DNA from: Pseudomonas sp. S37
GTDB taxonomy: Bacteria > Pseudomonadota > Gammaproteobacteria > Pseudomonadales > Pseudomonadaceae
DNA: 64,000 nucleotides
Assembly: GCF_016658545.1 (NCBI RefSeq)
Contig: NZ_JACVZC010000021.1
Location: forward strand, 1 to 64,000
Direction of reading: 5' to 3'
Shown here: in pieces, positions 36,814 to 46,418 of the stretch
Layout of the letters: each line of letters begins with the position of its first letter
Numbering within the stretch: position 1 is the stretch's first letter
The notes under the pieces: model-generated
Seen by the model: the letters and a program-made list of their open reading frames with translations, nothing else
What the model was told of the DNA's origin: nothing
Databases searched by the model: none
Program-made: the position numbers and the translations under genes

Positions 36814-38334
36814 TCATCCAATCAGCGTGAGTGCTTCCCCGATATTCATAGGGCGCTTCATGCGCTGCGACAACGCTGCCATGGCATCGGAATAGCCCTT
36901 GGCAATCACCGCCTCGACCTGCTCATCTACACACTGCAGGGCAATGAAATCACCTTTCTCCGGCTTGCCGACGAACTCGATCCTGTTCCAGTCCCGCGCG
37001 TGTCCCAACACCTCGTAGGTGCGCCCATGCTGGTAGGTCCAGAAGAACGGCACGTCAGCATAACGGCGCTGCTCACCCAGCATGTTGGCGGCGGCAATCA
37101 CCCCGTGCTGCTGAGCCAGGCGCCAGTGTTCGATGCGTACCGGGCGACCCGTGAGCGGGAAGGTGGCGATATCGCCCGCCGCCCACAGGCCATCGGCAGC
37201 GCGCATTTCGGCGTCGACCCGCACCGACTTGTCCTCGCCCAGCGGCACGCCCTGAAGGAACGCCGTGGCCGGTTTTACCCCTGTACCTAGCAAGACCAAC
37301 GGCGTTTGCAGGCGCTCGCCGCTGGCCAGCAGCACGGCTTCGACCTTGTCCTGGCCCACAATCCGCTCCACCTCGGTGGGGCCATGAAAGGTGACGCCTT
37401 TGCGTTCATGCAGCTCGCGGATGCTGCGGCCGATGCGTTCACCCAGTTGCCGCACCAGCGGGACTTGGTGGCGTGTGACAAGATGGACCTGTGCGCCGTA
37501 CTTGCGCAATGCCGAGGCGGCCTCCAGGCCAATGAAACCATCACCCACGATGACCACCGGTTGGCCAGCTTCGGCGGCATCGAGAATCTGGGCAGCATCC
37601 TCGCGCGAACGCAGGGTAAACACCCCAGGCAGGTCGACGCCGGGCAGTTCCGGGCGCAGCGCTTTGCCGCCGGTGGCCAGCAGGCAGGCGTCGTACTGGA
37701 TCTGCTCGCCGTCGGCGAGGGTGAGTTGGCGCTTCTGGCTGTTCAAGCTGCGGACCTTGCCGTGTTTACGCTCCAGGTGGCCTTTGCGCAGCGCATCGGC
37801 TTCGAGCAGCGCAGGGACTTCGTCGGGCACCATCTGCCCGGCGATCACGAATTTGCTCAGCGAGGTGCGGTCGTAGGCTGGCTGGCGTTCCTGGTCGATC
37901 CACACCAGCCTGCCGGCGAAGCCGTGGTTGAGCAGGGTGGCGACGGCAGCGCTACCCGCAGCACCGGCACCGACGACCACAAAACAGCGGGCATCGCTGT
38001 GCCTGGGCGGCTCGATTGCCGGCAGAGGCTGGTCGTCGACCCACACTTCATCACCCTTGACCCAGGCCTTGTAACGGCGCAGGTCTGCCAGTGCCGGAGG
38101 TTCGCAGACCACGCCGTCATCAATGGCGAACGCGGCTTTGTGCCAGGGGCAGACCAGCAGGCCGGCGCAGACCACCCCTTCGTCCAGCGGGGCGCCTGCA
38201 TGGGGGCAGTTGCCCTGGTAGGCATATACCTGGTCGCCCTGGCGGACGAGGATGAGTTCTTCGTTGCCGGCCTGGACGCGCAAAGGGCGGTGTTCGTCGA
38301 GTTGGGCCAGGCGGGCTACGGCGTGCTGGGTCAT
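36814..38334 (-). CDS. Rieske-FAD oxidoreductase (AIF-like ferredoxin reductase)
   Basis: A 506-residue fusion of an N-terminal Rieske [2Fe-2S] domain (CPHAG then CPWH, residues 42-62) and a pyridine nucleotide-disulphide reductase-type FAD domain (VVVGAGAAGSAAVATLL, VIVGDGFIGLEAASAL, GLWAAGDIATFP). It resembles nitrite/ferredoxin reductase-like AIF proteins. It probably passes electrons from NAD(P)H to an unknown acceptor. GGAG precedes MTQHAVARL; longer readings extend into a REP. Confidence 0.85.
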   Translation of the reverse strand: MTQHAVARLAQLDEHRPLRVQAGNEELILVRQGDQVYAYQGNCPHAGAPLDEGVVCAGLLVCPWHKAAFAIDDGVVCEPPALADLRRYKAWVKGDEVWVDDQPLPAIEPPRHSDARCFVVVGAGAAGSAAVATLLNHGFAGRLVWIDQERQPAYDRTSLSKFVIAGQMVPDEVPALLEADALRKGHLERKHGKVRSLNSQKRQLTLADGEQIQYDACLLATGGKALRPELPGVDLPGVFTLRSREDAAQILDAAEAGQPVVIVGDGFIGLEAASALRKYGAQVHLVTRHQVPLVRQLGERIGRSIRELHERKGVTFHGPTEVERIVGQDKVEAVLLASGERLQTPLVLLGTGVKPATAFLQGVPLGEDKSVRVDAEMRAADGLWAAGDIATFPLTGRPVRIEHWRLAQQHGVIAAANMLGEQRRYADVPFFWTYQHGRTYEVLGHARDWNRIEFVGKPEKGDFIALQCVDEQVEAVIAKGYSDAMAALSQRMKRPMNIGEALTLIG

Positions 38335-38441
38335 GGGGCTTCTCCAAAGGGGGCCTTTGGAACCATTTGACGCCTGGGGTGGGGAAGGGGTGCGTTGGGC
38401 TGACGACCGGTGGAACATGTGGGTTTTGCAGCGGCCTGAGC

Positions 38442-38532
38442 GGGCCTCTTCGCGGGTGAACCCGCTCCTACAGGGGACACCACAATGTTCTGGCATGTGG
38501 CGACCCTGTGGGAGCGGGTTTACCCGCGAATG
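38442..38532. repeat. REP pair, family I
   Basis: Inverted copies of CTCTTCGCGGGTGAACCCGC with CTCCTACAG ends, located between the 5' end of the Rieske-FAD gene and the 3' end of the MFS gene. Confidence 0.9.
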
Positions 38533-38535
38533 GTC

Positions 38536-39864
38536 TTAATTGGCCCGAGCAGAACTCAACGCACCCGCACGGGTTACACGCAAGGCCACCAGGCTACCGA
38601 CCACGATCAGCGCCGCCAGCGAGTACAGCGCGGCATCGGTGGAACCGGTCTGGTCCTTGATGAAGCCGACCAGGTACGGGCTGAGGAAGCCGGCCATCTG
38701 CCCCACCGAGTTGATGATCGCCAGGCCCGCCACGGCGGCACTGGCACTGAGCAGTGCCGTCGGCATCGGCCAGAACATCGGCAAGCCGGTGAGGGCGCCC
38801 ATGGTGGCGATCGACAGGCCAAGGATGGCGATGGCCGGGTTGCCCGAGAAGTTCACGGCGATCAGCAGGCCGATAGCGCCCATCAGCATCGGCACTACAA
38901 GGTGCCAGCGGCGCTCGTTGCGCAGGTCGGCGGAACGCCCGCAGAGGATCATGAAGACGCCGGCCAGCAGGTACGGAATGGCGCTGAGCCAGCCGATCAG
39001 CAGTGGGTTGTCGAAGCCCATGCCCTTGATGATCGACGGCAGCCAGAAGTTGATGGCGTACACGCCGCTCTGGATGCAGAAGTAGACGAAGCCGAAGGTC
39101 CAGATCAGCGGGTTGGTCAGCACCGCCAGTACGCTATCGCCGGTGGTGTTGGGCTTGCTGGCGGCGTCGGCCTCCAGGTCGGCTGCAATCAGCTGGCGCT
39201 CGGCCGGGCTCAGCCAGGCGGCTTTCTGGTAGCCGTCACTGAGCAGGAACACCGCCAGGATACCCAGTGCCACGGTCGGCAGGCCCTGGATCAGGAACAT
39301 CCACTGCCAGCCGGCCAGGCCATGCTGGCCAGTGGCGAAGTGTTCGAGGATCCAGCCGGAGAATGGCCCACCCAGCAGGCCGGACACCGGAATGGCCGAC
39401 ATGAACAGCGCCATGATGCGCCCGCGGCGGGCCGCCGGGAACCAGCGCGAGAGGTACAGCACCACACCCGGGAAGAAGCCGGCTTCGGCGGCGCCGGTGA
39501 GCAGGCGCAGGGTGTAGAACTCGGTGGGGGTGGTGACGAACAGCAGGCAGGTGGACAAACTGCCCCAGGCAATCATCATCAGCGCAATCCAGCGCCGCGG
39601 GCCGAAGCGGTTGAGCGCCAGGTTGCTCGGCAGGCCGCACAATACGTAGCCGATGAAGAAGATGCCGGCGCCAAGGCCGTACACCGTTTCGCTGAATTTC
39701 AGGGCGTCGAGCATCTGCAGCTTGGCAAAGCCGACGTTGACGCGGTCCAGGTAGTTGAACAGGTAGCAGATGAAAATGAACGGAATCAGCCGCAGGGTGA
39801 TGCGCCGGTACAGCGCGTTGCGGGTGGTGTCCGTGCCTTGGTCAGGGGCGGGGCTGTGTGCCAT
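38536..39864 (-). CDS. MFS transporter, anion:cation symporter (ACS) family
   Basis: A 442-residue twelve-helix transporter. NYLDRVNVGFAKLQM is the signature of the ACS family (glucarate, phthalate, hydroxyphenylacetate and tartrate carriers), and GFFPGVVLYLSRWFP also fits. The start is MAHSPAPD (39864). It is divergent from a CdaR-type regulator, which in relatives responds to sugar diacids or glycerate, so uptake of such an acid is the likely role. No catabolic enzyme lies beside it. Confidence 0.85.
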   Translation of the reverse strand: MAHSPAPDQGTDTTRNALYRRITLRLIPFIFICYLFNYLDRVNVGFAKLQMLDALKFSETVYGLGAGIFFIGYVLCGLPSNLALNRFGPRRWIALMMIAWGSLSTCLLFVTTPTEFYTLRLLTGAAEAGFFPGVVLYLSRWFPAARRGRIMALFMSAIPVSGLLGGPFSGWILEHFATGQHGLAGWQWMFLIQGLPTVALGILAVFLLSDGYQKAAWLSPAERQLIAADLEADAASKPNTTGDSVLAVLTNPLIWTFGFVYFCIQSGVYAINFWLPSIIKGMGFDNPLLIGWLSAIPYLLAGVFMILCGRSADLRNERRWHLVVPMLMGAIGLLIAVNFSGNPAIAILGLSIATMGALTGLPMFWPMPTALLSASAAVAGLAIINSVGQMAGFLSPYLVGFIKDQTGSTDAALYSLAALIVVGSLVALRVTRAGALSSARAN

Positions 39865-39954
39865 GATCGGGTTCTCTGTTGTTATGGTTGTCGCCGCGTC
39901 GCCTGTTCCGGCGCTCGCCCTGACGAGTCTCGGGGACTGCGGCGTGCCTGTCTT

Positions 39955-39968
39955 TGTGCTTTTGCACA
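39955..39968. promoter_or_regulatory. TGTGC-TTTT-GCACA dyad, candidate operator
   Basis: A perfect 5-bp dyad with a 4-bp spacer in the 165-bp divergent promoter of the MFS and CdaR-type genes; candidate site for the neighbouring regulator. Confidence 0.4.
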
Positions 39969-39974
39969 GCACTT

Positions 39975-39998
39975 GGCCCGGGCTGCTGTGCCCGGGCC
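39975..39998. promoter_or_regulatory. 9-bp GC-rich inverted repeat in the same divergent region
   Basis: GGCCCGGGC-TGCTGT-GCCCGGGCC, perfect arms, 32 bp before the regulator's start codon. No U-run follows on either strand, so a terminator is unlikely; an operator or leader hairpin is more plausible. Confidence 0.4.
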
Positions 39999-40029
39999 CA
40001 AAAAGCCTGACACCTATTGGGATTACGCA

Positions 40030-41127
40030 ATGTTCGAACTCGACCATGACCTGGCACAGGATATCGTTGACCGGGCAATGGCCATTTTGCCGTGCAACGT
40101 CAATGTCATGGACAGCCAGGGCCTGATCCTCGGCAGTGGCGAGCCGGAACGCATCAATACTCGCCACGAGGGCGCGCAGCTGGTATTGGCCAACGGCCGC
40201 ATCGTCGAGCTGGACGTGGATGCAGCGAAATGCCTGAAGGGCGTGCAGCCGGGGGTGAACCTGCCGTTGATGCTCGATGGCCGGCTGATGGGCGTGCTCG
40301 GCCTGACCGGCGACCCGCAGCAGGTGCGCACGTACGGCGAACTGGTGCGCATGACCGCCGAAATGCTGCTGGCCCAGCGCCATTTACAGGCTGACCAGCA
40401 ATGGCGGCGGCAGCGCTGTGACGACTTGCTGGCCCTGTTGCTGGGCGGCAGCGGCGATTCTCCGCGTTTGCTTGATGAAGCCCGGCAATTGGGCCTGAAA
40501 CCCCAGCTACCGCGGGTGCCGTGCCTGTTCGAACTGGCCTGCGGGCCCGCCGCCGAAGCACTGGCGGCATGGTTGACCAGCCGTTACCCGGACAGCTGGT
40601 GCGTCAGCCCTGCGCGGCAGTCGCTGCTGTGGTGTCGCCCGGCGGGTGCCGTGCTGGATGAGGCGCGCCTGCTGGAGCGCTTGCAACGGCACGGCTGGGA
40701 AGTGGAGCGGCTGGCCCTGGGCAGCCCTGCGCAGAGCCTGGAGCAGCTGCGCCGGGGTTACCGCCGGGTACGTGACTTGTTGGCCTATGGCCGCGAAGTA
40801 CTGCCGGGTGAACGCCTGCTAAGCCTGCAACGCTACCGGCTGCCGGCACTGCTGTGGCGCCACCGCAACGATGACGCGCTGGACGAACTGCTAGAGCCGT
40901 TGCATCGCATACGTGCCAAAGACAGCAGCGGCCAGTTGCTGACCACCCTGCGTGCCTGGTGCGCGCATGACGGCCAGAGCCAGGCCTGTGCCGATGCCTT
41001 GGGCATCCACCGCAACAGCCTGCGCTATCGCCTGGAGCGGGTTGCCGAGCTGGGCGAGGTTGACCCGCTGCGCATGGAAGGGATGCTGAGCCTGTACCTG
41101 GGGTTGCAGCTACTTCCAGCTGATTGA
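40030..41127 (+). CDS. CdaR-family transcriptional regulator
   Basis: A 365-residue protein with the sugar-diacid-recognition N-terminal domain (DLAQDIVDRAMAILPCNVNV, GLILGSGEPERI) and a C-terminal PucR/CdaR-type HTH (ACADALGIHRNSLRYRLERV). It probably activates the divergent MFS transporter in response to a diacid or glycerate-type ligand. The start ATG at 40030 (MFELDHDLA) fits family N-termini; the longer reading upstream crosses the MFS gene antisense and is rejected. Confidence 0.87.
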   Translation: MFELDHDLAQDIVDRAMAILPCNVNVMDSQGLILGSGEPERINTRHEGAQLVLANGRIVELDVDAAKCLKGVQPGVNLPLMLDGRLMGVLGLTGDPQQVRTYGELVRMTAEMLLAQRHLQADQQWRRQRCDDLLALLLGGSGDSPRLLDEARQLGLKPQLPRVPCLFELACGPAAEALAAWLTSRYPDSWCVSPARQSLLWCRPAGAVLDEARLLERLQRHGWEVERLALGSPAQSLEQLRRGYRRVRDLLAYGREVLPGERLLSLQRYRLPALLWRHRNDDALDELLEPLHRIRAKDSSGQLLTTLRAWCAHDGQSQACADALGIHRNSLRYRLERVAELGEVDPLRMEGMLSLYLGLQLLPAD

Positions 41128-41143
41128 AGCCTGTTGCGGTCGT

Positions 41144-41262
41144 TGTAGGAGCGGCCTTGTGTCGCGATCGGGCCGCAAGGCGGCCCCAGCAATTCCAGCG
41201 GCGGAGCTGAAAACCTGGGGCCGCTGTGCGGCCCGATCGCGACACAAGGCCGCTCCTACAAC
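41144..41262. repeat. REP pair, family II
   Basis: Inverted copies of TGTAGGAGCGGCCTTGTGTC with GGCCGCAAGGCGGCC and GGGGCCGCTGTGCGGCCC hairpins, between convergent regulator and alpha-2-macroglobulin genes. Confidence 0.9.
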
Positions 41263-41274
41263 AAACCGCATGCC

Positions 41275-44200
41275 TTAGCGGGCTTTTACGGTCATCTCGC
41301 CCTGCCCCTCGCCCACCGCCTGCAGGTTCGGCCGGTACATCGACTCGACCTGCGGCGGCGGCACGCGGTAAGTGCCCGGCGTCACCGCCCGCGCCAGGTA
41401 CAGCAGGTGTGTGGTGCCGTAGCCGTCGAGCTTGAGCGCGGCGACATAACGGTCATCACGGTATTCCTGGTGCACCACACTGGCATTCTGCATCGACTCG
41501 CGCCACTCCTTCACCGCACTGCTGGCGTTGTCCAGGCTGGCTGCACTTTGCGCCAGGTTCTGGTTTTCCAGCTCCAGGCCCGCCGGCAGCAAGTCCACCA
41601 CCAGTGCATCCGGCACGCGGTCTTCGGCCTTGAGCGCCAGGTGCACCAGCACCAGGTCGCCACTGCGCAGGTTGTGCAGGTCCAGCGCCTGGCCGTTCAT
41701 GCCCAGGTACTCGCGGCGAATCTGCATGCCATTGCCACCGGCTGCCGGCGCCTGGCGCGGGTAACCGGACAGGGTCAGCTGCTGGTAGAGCGTCTCGCTA
41801 CCTTCGTTCTGCACACTCAGCGGTGAGGCCAGCAACGGGCCTTCCAGCTTCATGCCAGACTCGGAATTGTCGAACTCACGCACTTCGCCAGCACTGTCCA
41901 GGCGGGCTTGCCACTTGCCTTCCGGCTTGCCCAGCAGGCCACGGCCGGCGAGGAACAAGGCGTTACGCTCCTGGGTCGACAACCAGCGGTTGGCCGCCAG
42001 TTCATCCGACAAGGCGAACAGGCGCTGGTCGACCTGGTTGCTGGCCAGGTTGCTTTCCTGCAACAACGCCAGGATCAGCGCCTGGTCACGCAGGGCGCTG
42101 CCGTAGTCGGCCATCCAGCCTTTGCCACGGCTGATGCCCAGGCCCGCCTGCAAGGCTTGCTCGGCTCGCGGCTTGTCGCCCATCTTGTCCAGTGCCACCG
42201 CCAGTTGCACCAGCGGCAAGCCGGAGCGGGCGTCGGCGCGGCGGTCGAACAAGCCCCGCAGGGCGCCCAGCGGCGCCTGCTGGCTGCGCGACAGCACCAA
42301 GGCGGCATAAGCCTGCACGGCAAAGCGCGTGTGGTCGGCGTTTTCGCTGTAGTCGACTTCGATCAGGTTGCGCTCTTGCAGGTAACGCAACAGGCGCTCG
42401 CTGGCCTTCTTCAGCGCTTCGGCCGGCACGCCATAACCCTGTTCGCGGGCACGCAGCAGGAAGTCGGTGACGTAGGCGGTCAACCAGTACTCTTCTTCGC
42501 TGTCCGAACTCCACAAGCCAAAGCTGCCGTTGTAGCGCTGCATGCCCAGCAAGTGCTCGATGCCCATTTCGATTTTGCGCTTGCGCACGTCCGCCGGCTC
42601 ACCCTTGATGCCCAGGCGCTTGAGGCTGTCGGCATCGGCGTACAGCGACGGGTACAGGCCGCTGGTGGTCTGCTCCAGGCAACCGTAAGGGTAGGCTTCG
42701 AGGGCGCGAATCTGCTCGGCCAGGTTCAGTGGTGGCCGGCTCGACAAGGCCAGGCTGGCTTCCAGGCCGGCGGGTTCGAAGGCGGCCAGGTCTGCTTCGG
42801 GCAGGGTCCACGGCTGGTCCTTCAAGGCCACACGGTAGTGCTTGAGCATTGCCGGGTAGGCTGGGCGCACGCCCAGTGTCCACTCCCGCTCGAACGCGGT
42901 GGTCGGCTCATCAGGCAGTTGCAGGCCAGTAACCCGTACATGCACCTTGCCCTGCCCCAGGCCACCCTGGGCCTGCACCGGGATCATCAGCGTCGAGCGC
43001 TGGCCTTCAGCCAGGGCAACGGCCTGCATGGCATTGGCGGCCAGGCTCAGTTGCCCTTCGGTAGTGATTTCAACATTCAGTTGCTGGGCCCGGCCCGACA
43101 GGTTGGCCAGGTCCAGCGCCAGGCTGGTACGGTCGCCACCCGCCAGGAAGCGCGGCGCCGACAGCTCGGCAATCAGCGGCGCGGCCACCACGGTCTTGCC
43201 TTCGGCCATGCCGAAGTGCTCCTCGGTCCAGGCCTGGGCCATCAGCCGCAGTTCGCCATTGAAGTCCGGGATATCGACCGTCACCTGGCCCTCGCCCTTG
43301 TCATCCAGGGTTACCGGCAGGCTCTGCTGGGCAACGATGGTCACCGTGGTGTTGGGGCGTTTGCCGCCCTTGGCCATGGCCGCGTCACCACCAAACGCCA
43401 GGCTGGCCAGGCGGCCTTGCCCGGCTTCTATCAACTGGCCGTAGATGTCCAGCTGGTCGGCGCCGTAGGCCTTGCGCCCGAACAGGCTGGCGAACGGGTC
43501 GGGGGTCTTGAAATCGGTGATGTTGAGGATGCCCACGTCCACGGCCGACAACAGCACATGCACCTGCCTGGGCACGCTGCCATCGGCATTGGCGGCTTTC
43601 ACCTTCACGGTCAGCGGCTGTTTCGGGCGCATCTTCTCGGGTGCTTGCAGGCTTACGGCCAGCTTGCGCTCGGCACGGTCCAGCGGCAGGTGCAGCACAC
43701 CTACCGAACGCTTGGGCGTGGCGTTGGCCTTGCGCTCACCAGGGCGGATCACCAGCGCACTGATGTACAGGTCGTGGCGCGCCCAGGCCTTGTCCAACTG
43801 CACGTCGAAGGTCTTGCCCTCGGCTGGCACGTCGATCTCCTGCCACCACAGCGGGCCATCGCTGGACTCGATCATCAGGTAGCCGCTACCGGCGGCAGGC
43901 GGGGTAACGGTAACCTTGGCCGTGGCGCCGTCGGCATAGGACGGTTTGTCCAGCGCCAGCTTGACCTGGTCCGGGCGCACCGCGCCGCCTTCGGCGTTGT
44001 CCTGGGCGCGGTAACCGGCCCAGAATCGCTCGCTGGACACCAGCCCGGTTTGCGGGTCTTCCACTTCGACGCGGTATGGGCCCCACTCCACCTGGAAGCT
44101 CAGTTTGGCGGTAGAGCCGGCCTTGACGCTGACAGTCTCTTCGCTCTGGGTCAGGAACTTCTCGTTGTAGGCGTAGCTCCAGCCGTCGCTCTGCGAGTAG

Positions 44201-46176
44201 TTCCAGTAATAGTCGCGGCGCTCGCGCACCAGCCGTACCTTGAGGTCGTTGGCGGCCAGTTTATTGCCGTCGCGGTCGGCGACCAGGAACTCGAATTCCA
44301 CGGGGCCGTCACTATCGGTTTCCTCGCCATCGAACAGGCCGCGCAGGCCCGGCAGGCGCTCGGCTGGCCAGATCGGTTGTTCCAGGCGCCGGGTAATGGG
44401 TCGGCCACCGGACTCCTGCAGGCTGGCCTGCACGGTCAGTTGCAGCGGCGAGCGGGCTTCGGCCCAACGGCTTTCGATATCGACCACAGCCTTGCCGGCC
44501 TGGTCGAGGGTGACTTCGTCCAGCTCCAGGTCCTGGTTCAGTTCGGTTTCAGTGACCGAGCCAAACTGGTAGCCCGGCAACGCCGGCACGGCCTCTCGCA
44601 GCGGGCGCACATAAGCCTGGCCGCTCAGGCGGTTGCCGGCAGCCGGGGCACCATACAGGTAACGGCCATTGACCTGGATGCGTGCATCTTCATCCGGCGC
44701 CAGCGGCTTGCTGCTGCCCTTCAGCTCCAGCGCCAGGCGCTCGGGCAAGAAGTCTTCGACGAGGAATTCATAAACCTGCTTGCGCCCGCCGCCGAGGTCA
44801 AGCAACAGCTGCCAGCGACCGGTCGGGGCTTCGGTGGCCAACTGCAGCTGATACTGGTACAGGCCATTGGCATCGGCTTCCCAGACAAACTTGCGGCTGA
44901 CCTGCTCATCCGGGCGGCGCACTTCCACGCTCACCGGCTGGGCCTTGACCGGTTTGCCGTCCTGGTCACGCAGCAGGCCATTGAGCAGCACGGTCTCACC
45001 AGGGCGATACAGGTCGCGCGGGCCGAAGATGAAAAACTGCAACGGGTTGGCCTGGGGCCCGGTGATGTCGAACTCGGCCAGGTCGAGCGCCGCGGTGTTC
45101 AGCCGCAACAGCGTGGTATGCACGCCCTGGGTGGCGATCAGGGTGTCGGCCTTGGGCGTGATCGGCAGTTGGGCGTGGCCCTTGCCATCGGTTGTGCCCT
45201 GGGCCAGCAGCTTGCCCTTGTCGTCATGGATTTCCAGGTTGACGCCGTTCATCGCCTTGCCGCCTTCCAGCGCCTGGGCAAACACGTCGAGGCGGTCGCG
45301 GTAGCGGTGGGCAGACACACCGATGTCGCTGAGGGTGAACAGGGTTGCCGGCTGCGAATAGTCGTAGGTGCCAGAGGCACGCATGACCGCCAGGTACACG
45401 CCAGGCTCCTGCAGCGGCTTGATGCCGGCAATCGGCAGCAGCACAGTCTCGCGCGTGTTGCGCGCAGGGTTCAGGTCGAAGCGGCCGCTGTAGACCAGCT
45501 CTGCCATGTCCAGGGTTTCTTTGGACTGGTAGTAGTACAGGCTGCTGTTGCGCCCCCAGCTGGCCAGGAAGCTCGAGAGCATGTCCGGCTTGACCCGGAA
45601 GAACTCGACATCGACCTTGTCGACGTTCAGGGCAATCACCGGCAGGCCTTCGGCCAGGCGCGTGGGCAGCAGCGAACCACGGCTGGCGAAGCCGATGGTC
45701 GGCTGCATGTCGCGGGTTTCCAGGCGGGTGATCGACTCGCTGTCGAGTTGCTTGCCGTTGACTGCCAGCAGGCCCTTGTCGACAGTCAGCACCAGCTTGC
45801 GCTGCGGTTCCAGGTGGCGCAGGCGCAGCTCCATCTGGTTGTCGGAGAGTTCCCAGGCGCCGTCGAGCTTGCCTTTGACAGTGTCGACCAGGTGCACCTT
45901 GCTGGCGAAGTCCTGTTTGGCATCCAGCGGTGCGGAAAAGCTGATCGACAGAGTCGCGGCGCCGTCGAGCTGCACTTCGGAGACGTCGAGTAAAGTCAGC
46001 TCGCGGCCCTCGTAGCGCTTGCCGAGCACGGCAGGGTCTTCGCGTTTGGCAGCGGGCGTCTCGGCGGGCGCGGTGGCTGCCGGCTTCTCGGCCGGCGCCG
46101 GTTTATCCGGCGTGGAAGAGTCACAGGCACTGAGCAAGGCCAGCGCGCAGGCCAGCAACAATCCTTTGTTGAACAT
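41275..46176 (-). CDS. yfhM: Alpha-2-macroglobulin family lipoprotein (YfhM-like)
   Basis: A 1633-residue envelope protein. Lipobox LLSAC (Cys18) anchors it to a membrane, followed by a disordered Pro/Ala-rich linker, repeated MG domains and a complement-like thioester: CLEQ at 1166-1169 within YPYGCLEQTTSG. It is thought to trap foreign proteases covalently when the bait region is cut. The thioester Cys and Gln are both present, placing it with YfhM-like proteins that keep the thioester. The usual partner pbpC (PBP1C) is not adjacent. A REP pair lies on either side. Confidence 0.92.
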   Translation of the reverse strand: MFNKGLLLACALALLSACDSSTPDKPAPAEKPAATAPAETPAAKREDPAVLGKRYEGRELTLLDVSEVQLDGAATLSISFSAPLDAKQDFASKVHLVDTVKGKLDGAWELSDNQMELRLRHLEPQRKLVLTVDKGLLAVNGKQLDSESITRLETRDMQPTIGFASRGSLLPTRLAEGLPVIALNVDKVDVEFFRVKPDMLSSFLASWGRNSSLYYYQSKETLDMAELVYSGRFDLNPARNTRETVLLPIAGIKPLQEPGVYLAVMRASGTYDYSQPATLFTLSDIGVSAHRYRDRLDVFAQALEGGKAMNGVNLEIHDDKGKLLAQGTTDGKGHAQLPITPKADTLIATQGVHTTLLRLNTAALDLAEFDITGPQANPLQFFIFGPRDLYRPGETVLLNGLLRDQDGKPVKAQPVSVEVRRPDEQVSRKFVWEADANGLYQYQLQLATEAPTGRWQLLLDLGGGRKQVYEFLVEDFLPERLALELKGSSKPLAPDEDARIQVNGRYLYGAPAAGNRLSGQAYVRPLREAVPALPGYQFGSVTETELNQDLELDEVTLDQAGKAVVDIESRWAEARSPLQLTVQASLQESGGRPITRRLEQPIWPAERLPGLRGLFDGEETDSDGPVEFEFLVADRDGNKLAANDLKVRLVRERRDYYWNYSQSDGWSYAYNEKFLTQSEETVSVKAGSTAKLSFQVEWGPYRVEVEDPQTGLVSSERFWAGYRAQDNAEGGAVRPDQVKLALDKPSYADGATAKVTVTPPAAGSGYLMIESSDGPLWWQEIDVPAEGKTFDVQLDKAWARHDLYISALVIRPGERKANATPKRSVGVLHLPLDRAERKLAVSLQAPEKMRPKQPLTVKVKAANADGSVPRQVHVLLSAVDVGILNITDFKTPDPFASLFGRKAYGADQLDIYGQLIEAGQGRLASLAFGGDAAMAKGGKRPNTTVTIVAQQSLPVTLDDKGEGQVTVDIPDFNGELRLMAQAWTEEHFGMAEGKTVVAAPLIAELSAPRFLAGGDRTSLALDLANLSGRAQQLNVEITTEGQLSLAANAMQAVALAEGQRSTLMIPVQAQGGLGQGKVHVRVTGLQLPDEPTTAFEREWTLGVRPAYPAMLKHYRVALKDQPWTLPEADLAAFEPAGLEASLALSSRPPLNLAEQIRALEAYPYGCLEQTTSGLYPSLYADADSLKRLGIKGEPADVRKRKIEMGIEHLLGMQRYNGSFGLWSSDSEEEYWLTAYVTDFLLRAREQGYGVPAEALKKASERLLRYLQERNLIEVDYSENADHTRFAVQAYAALVLSRSQQAPLGALRGLFDRRADARSGLPLVQLAVALDKMGDKPRAEQALQAGLGISRGKGWMADYGSALRDQALILALLQESNLASNQVDQRLFALSDELAANRWLSTQERNALFLAGRGLLGKPEGKWQARLDSAGEVREFDNSESGMKLEGPLLASPLSVQNEGSETLYQQLTLSGYPRQAPAAGGNGMQIRREYLGMNGQALDLHNLRSGDLVLVHLALKAEDRVPDALVVDLLPAGLELENQNLAQSAASLDNASSAVKEWRESMQNASVVHQEYRDDRYVAALKLDGYGTTHLLYLARAVTPGTYRVPPPQVESMYRPNLQAVGEGQGEMTVKAR

Positions 46177-46288
46177 GGAGTAGGAACTCTTTGGCAGCGG
46201 GTACTTGAGGGCAGCAACTATAGCTGGCTGAGACCATGTTCGCGCGATTTGGTTGCCTGGCCGTTACACTGTGGCCATTCAGAATAGC

Positions 46289-46401
46289 CGGGGGCGCTTT
46301 GCGCCCCTTTCGCGACACAAGGCCGCTCCCACAAAAGGCCCGCGTACGCCGATCAATGTGGGAGCGGCCTTGTGTCGCGATTGGGCTGCGCAGCAGCCCC
46401 A
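46289..46401. repeat. REP pair, family II
   Basis: GGGGCGCTTTGCGCCCC, CGCGACACAAGGCCGCTCCC and the inverted copy GGGAGCGGCCTTGTGTCGCG with GGGCTGCGCAGCAGCCC. It ends 17 bases before the MATE start codon, inside its presumed 5' leader. Confidence 0.9.
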
Positions 46402-46418
46402 GATTCCCAAGGACCCCA

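Noticed and set aside
38485..40029. Long in-frame extension upstream of the CdaR-type regulator
   Set aside because: It runs antisense through the MFS transporter and two REPs; the family N-terminus matches the ATG at 40030.
41908..45993. A 1361-codon plus-strand open frame over the alpha-2-macroglobulin gene
   Set aside because: Shadow of a real gene with lipobox, MG domains and thioester on the other strand; the translation is low-complexity and lacks any recognisable motif.
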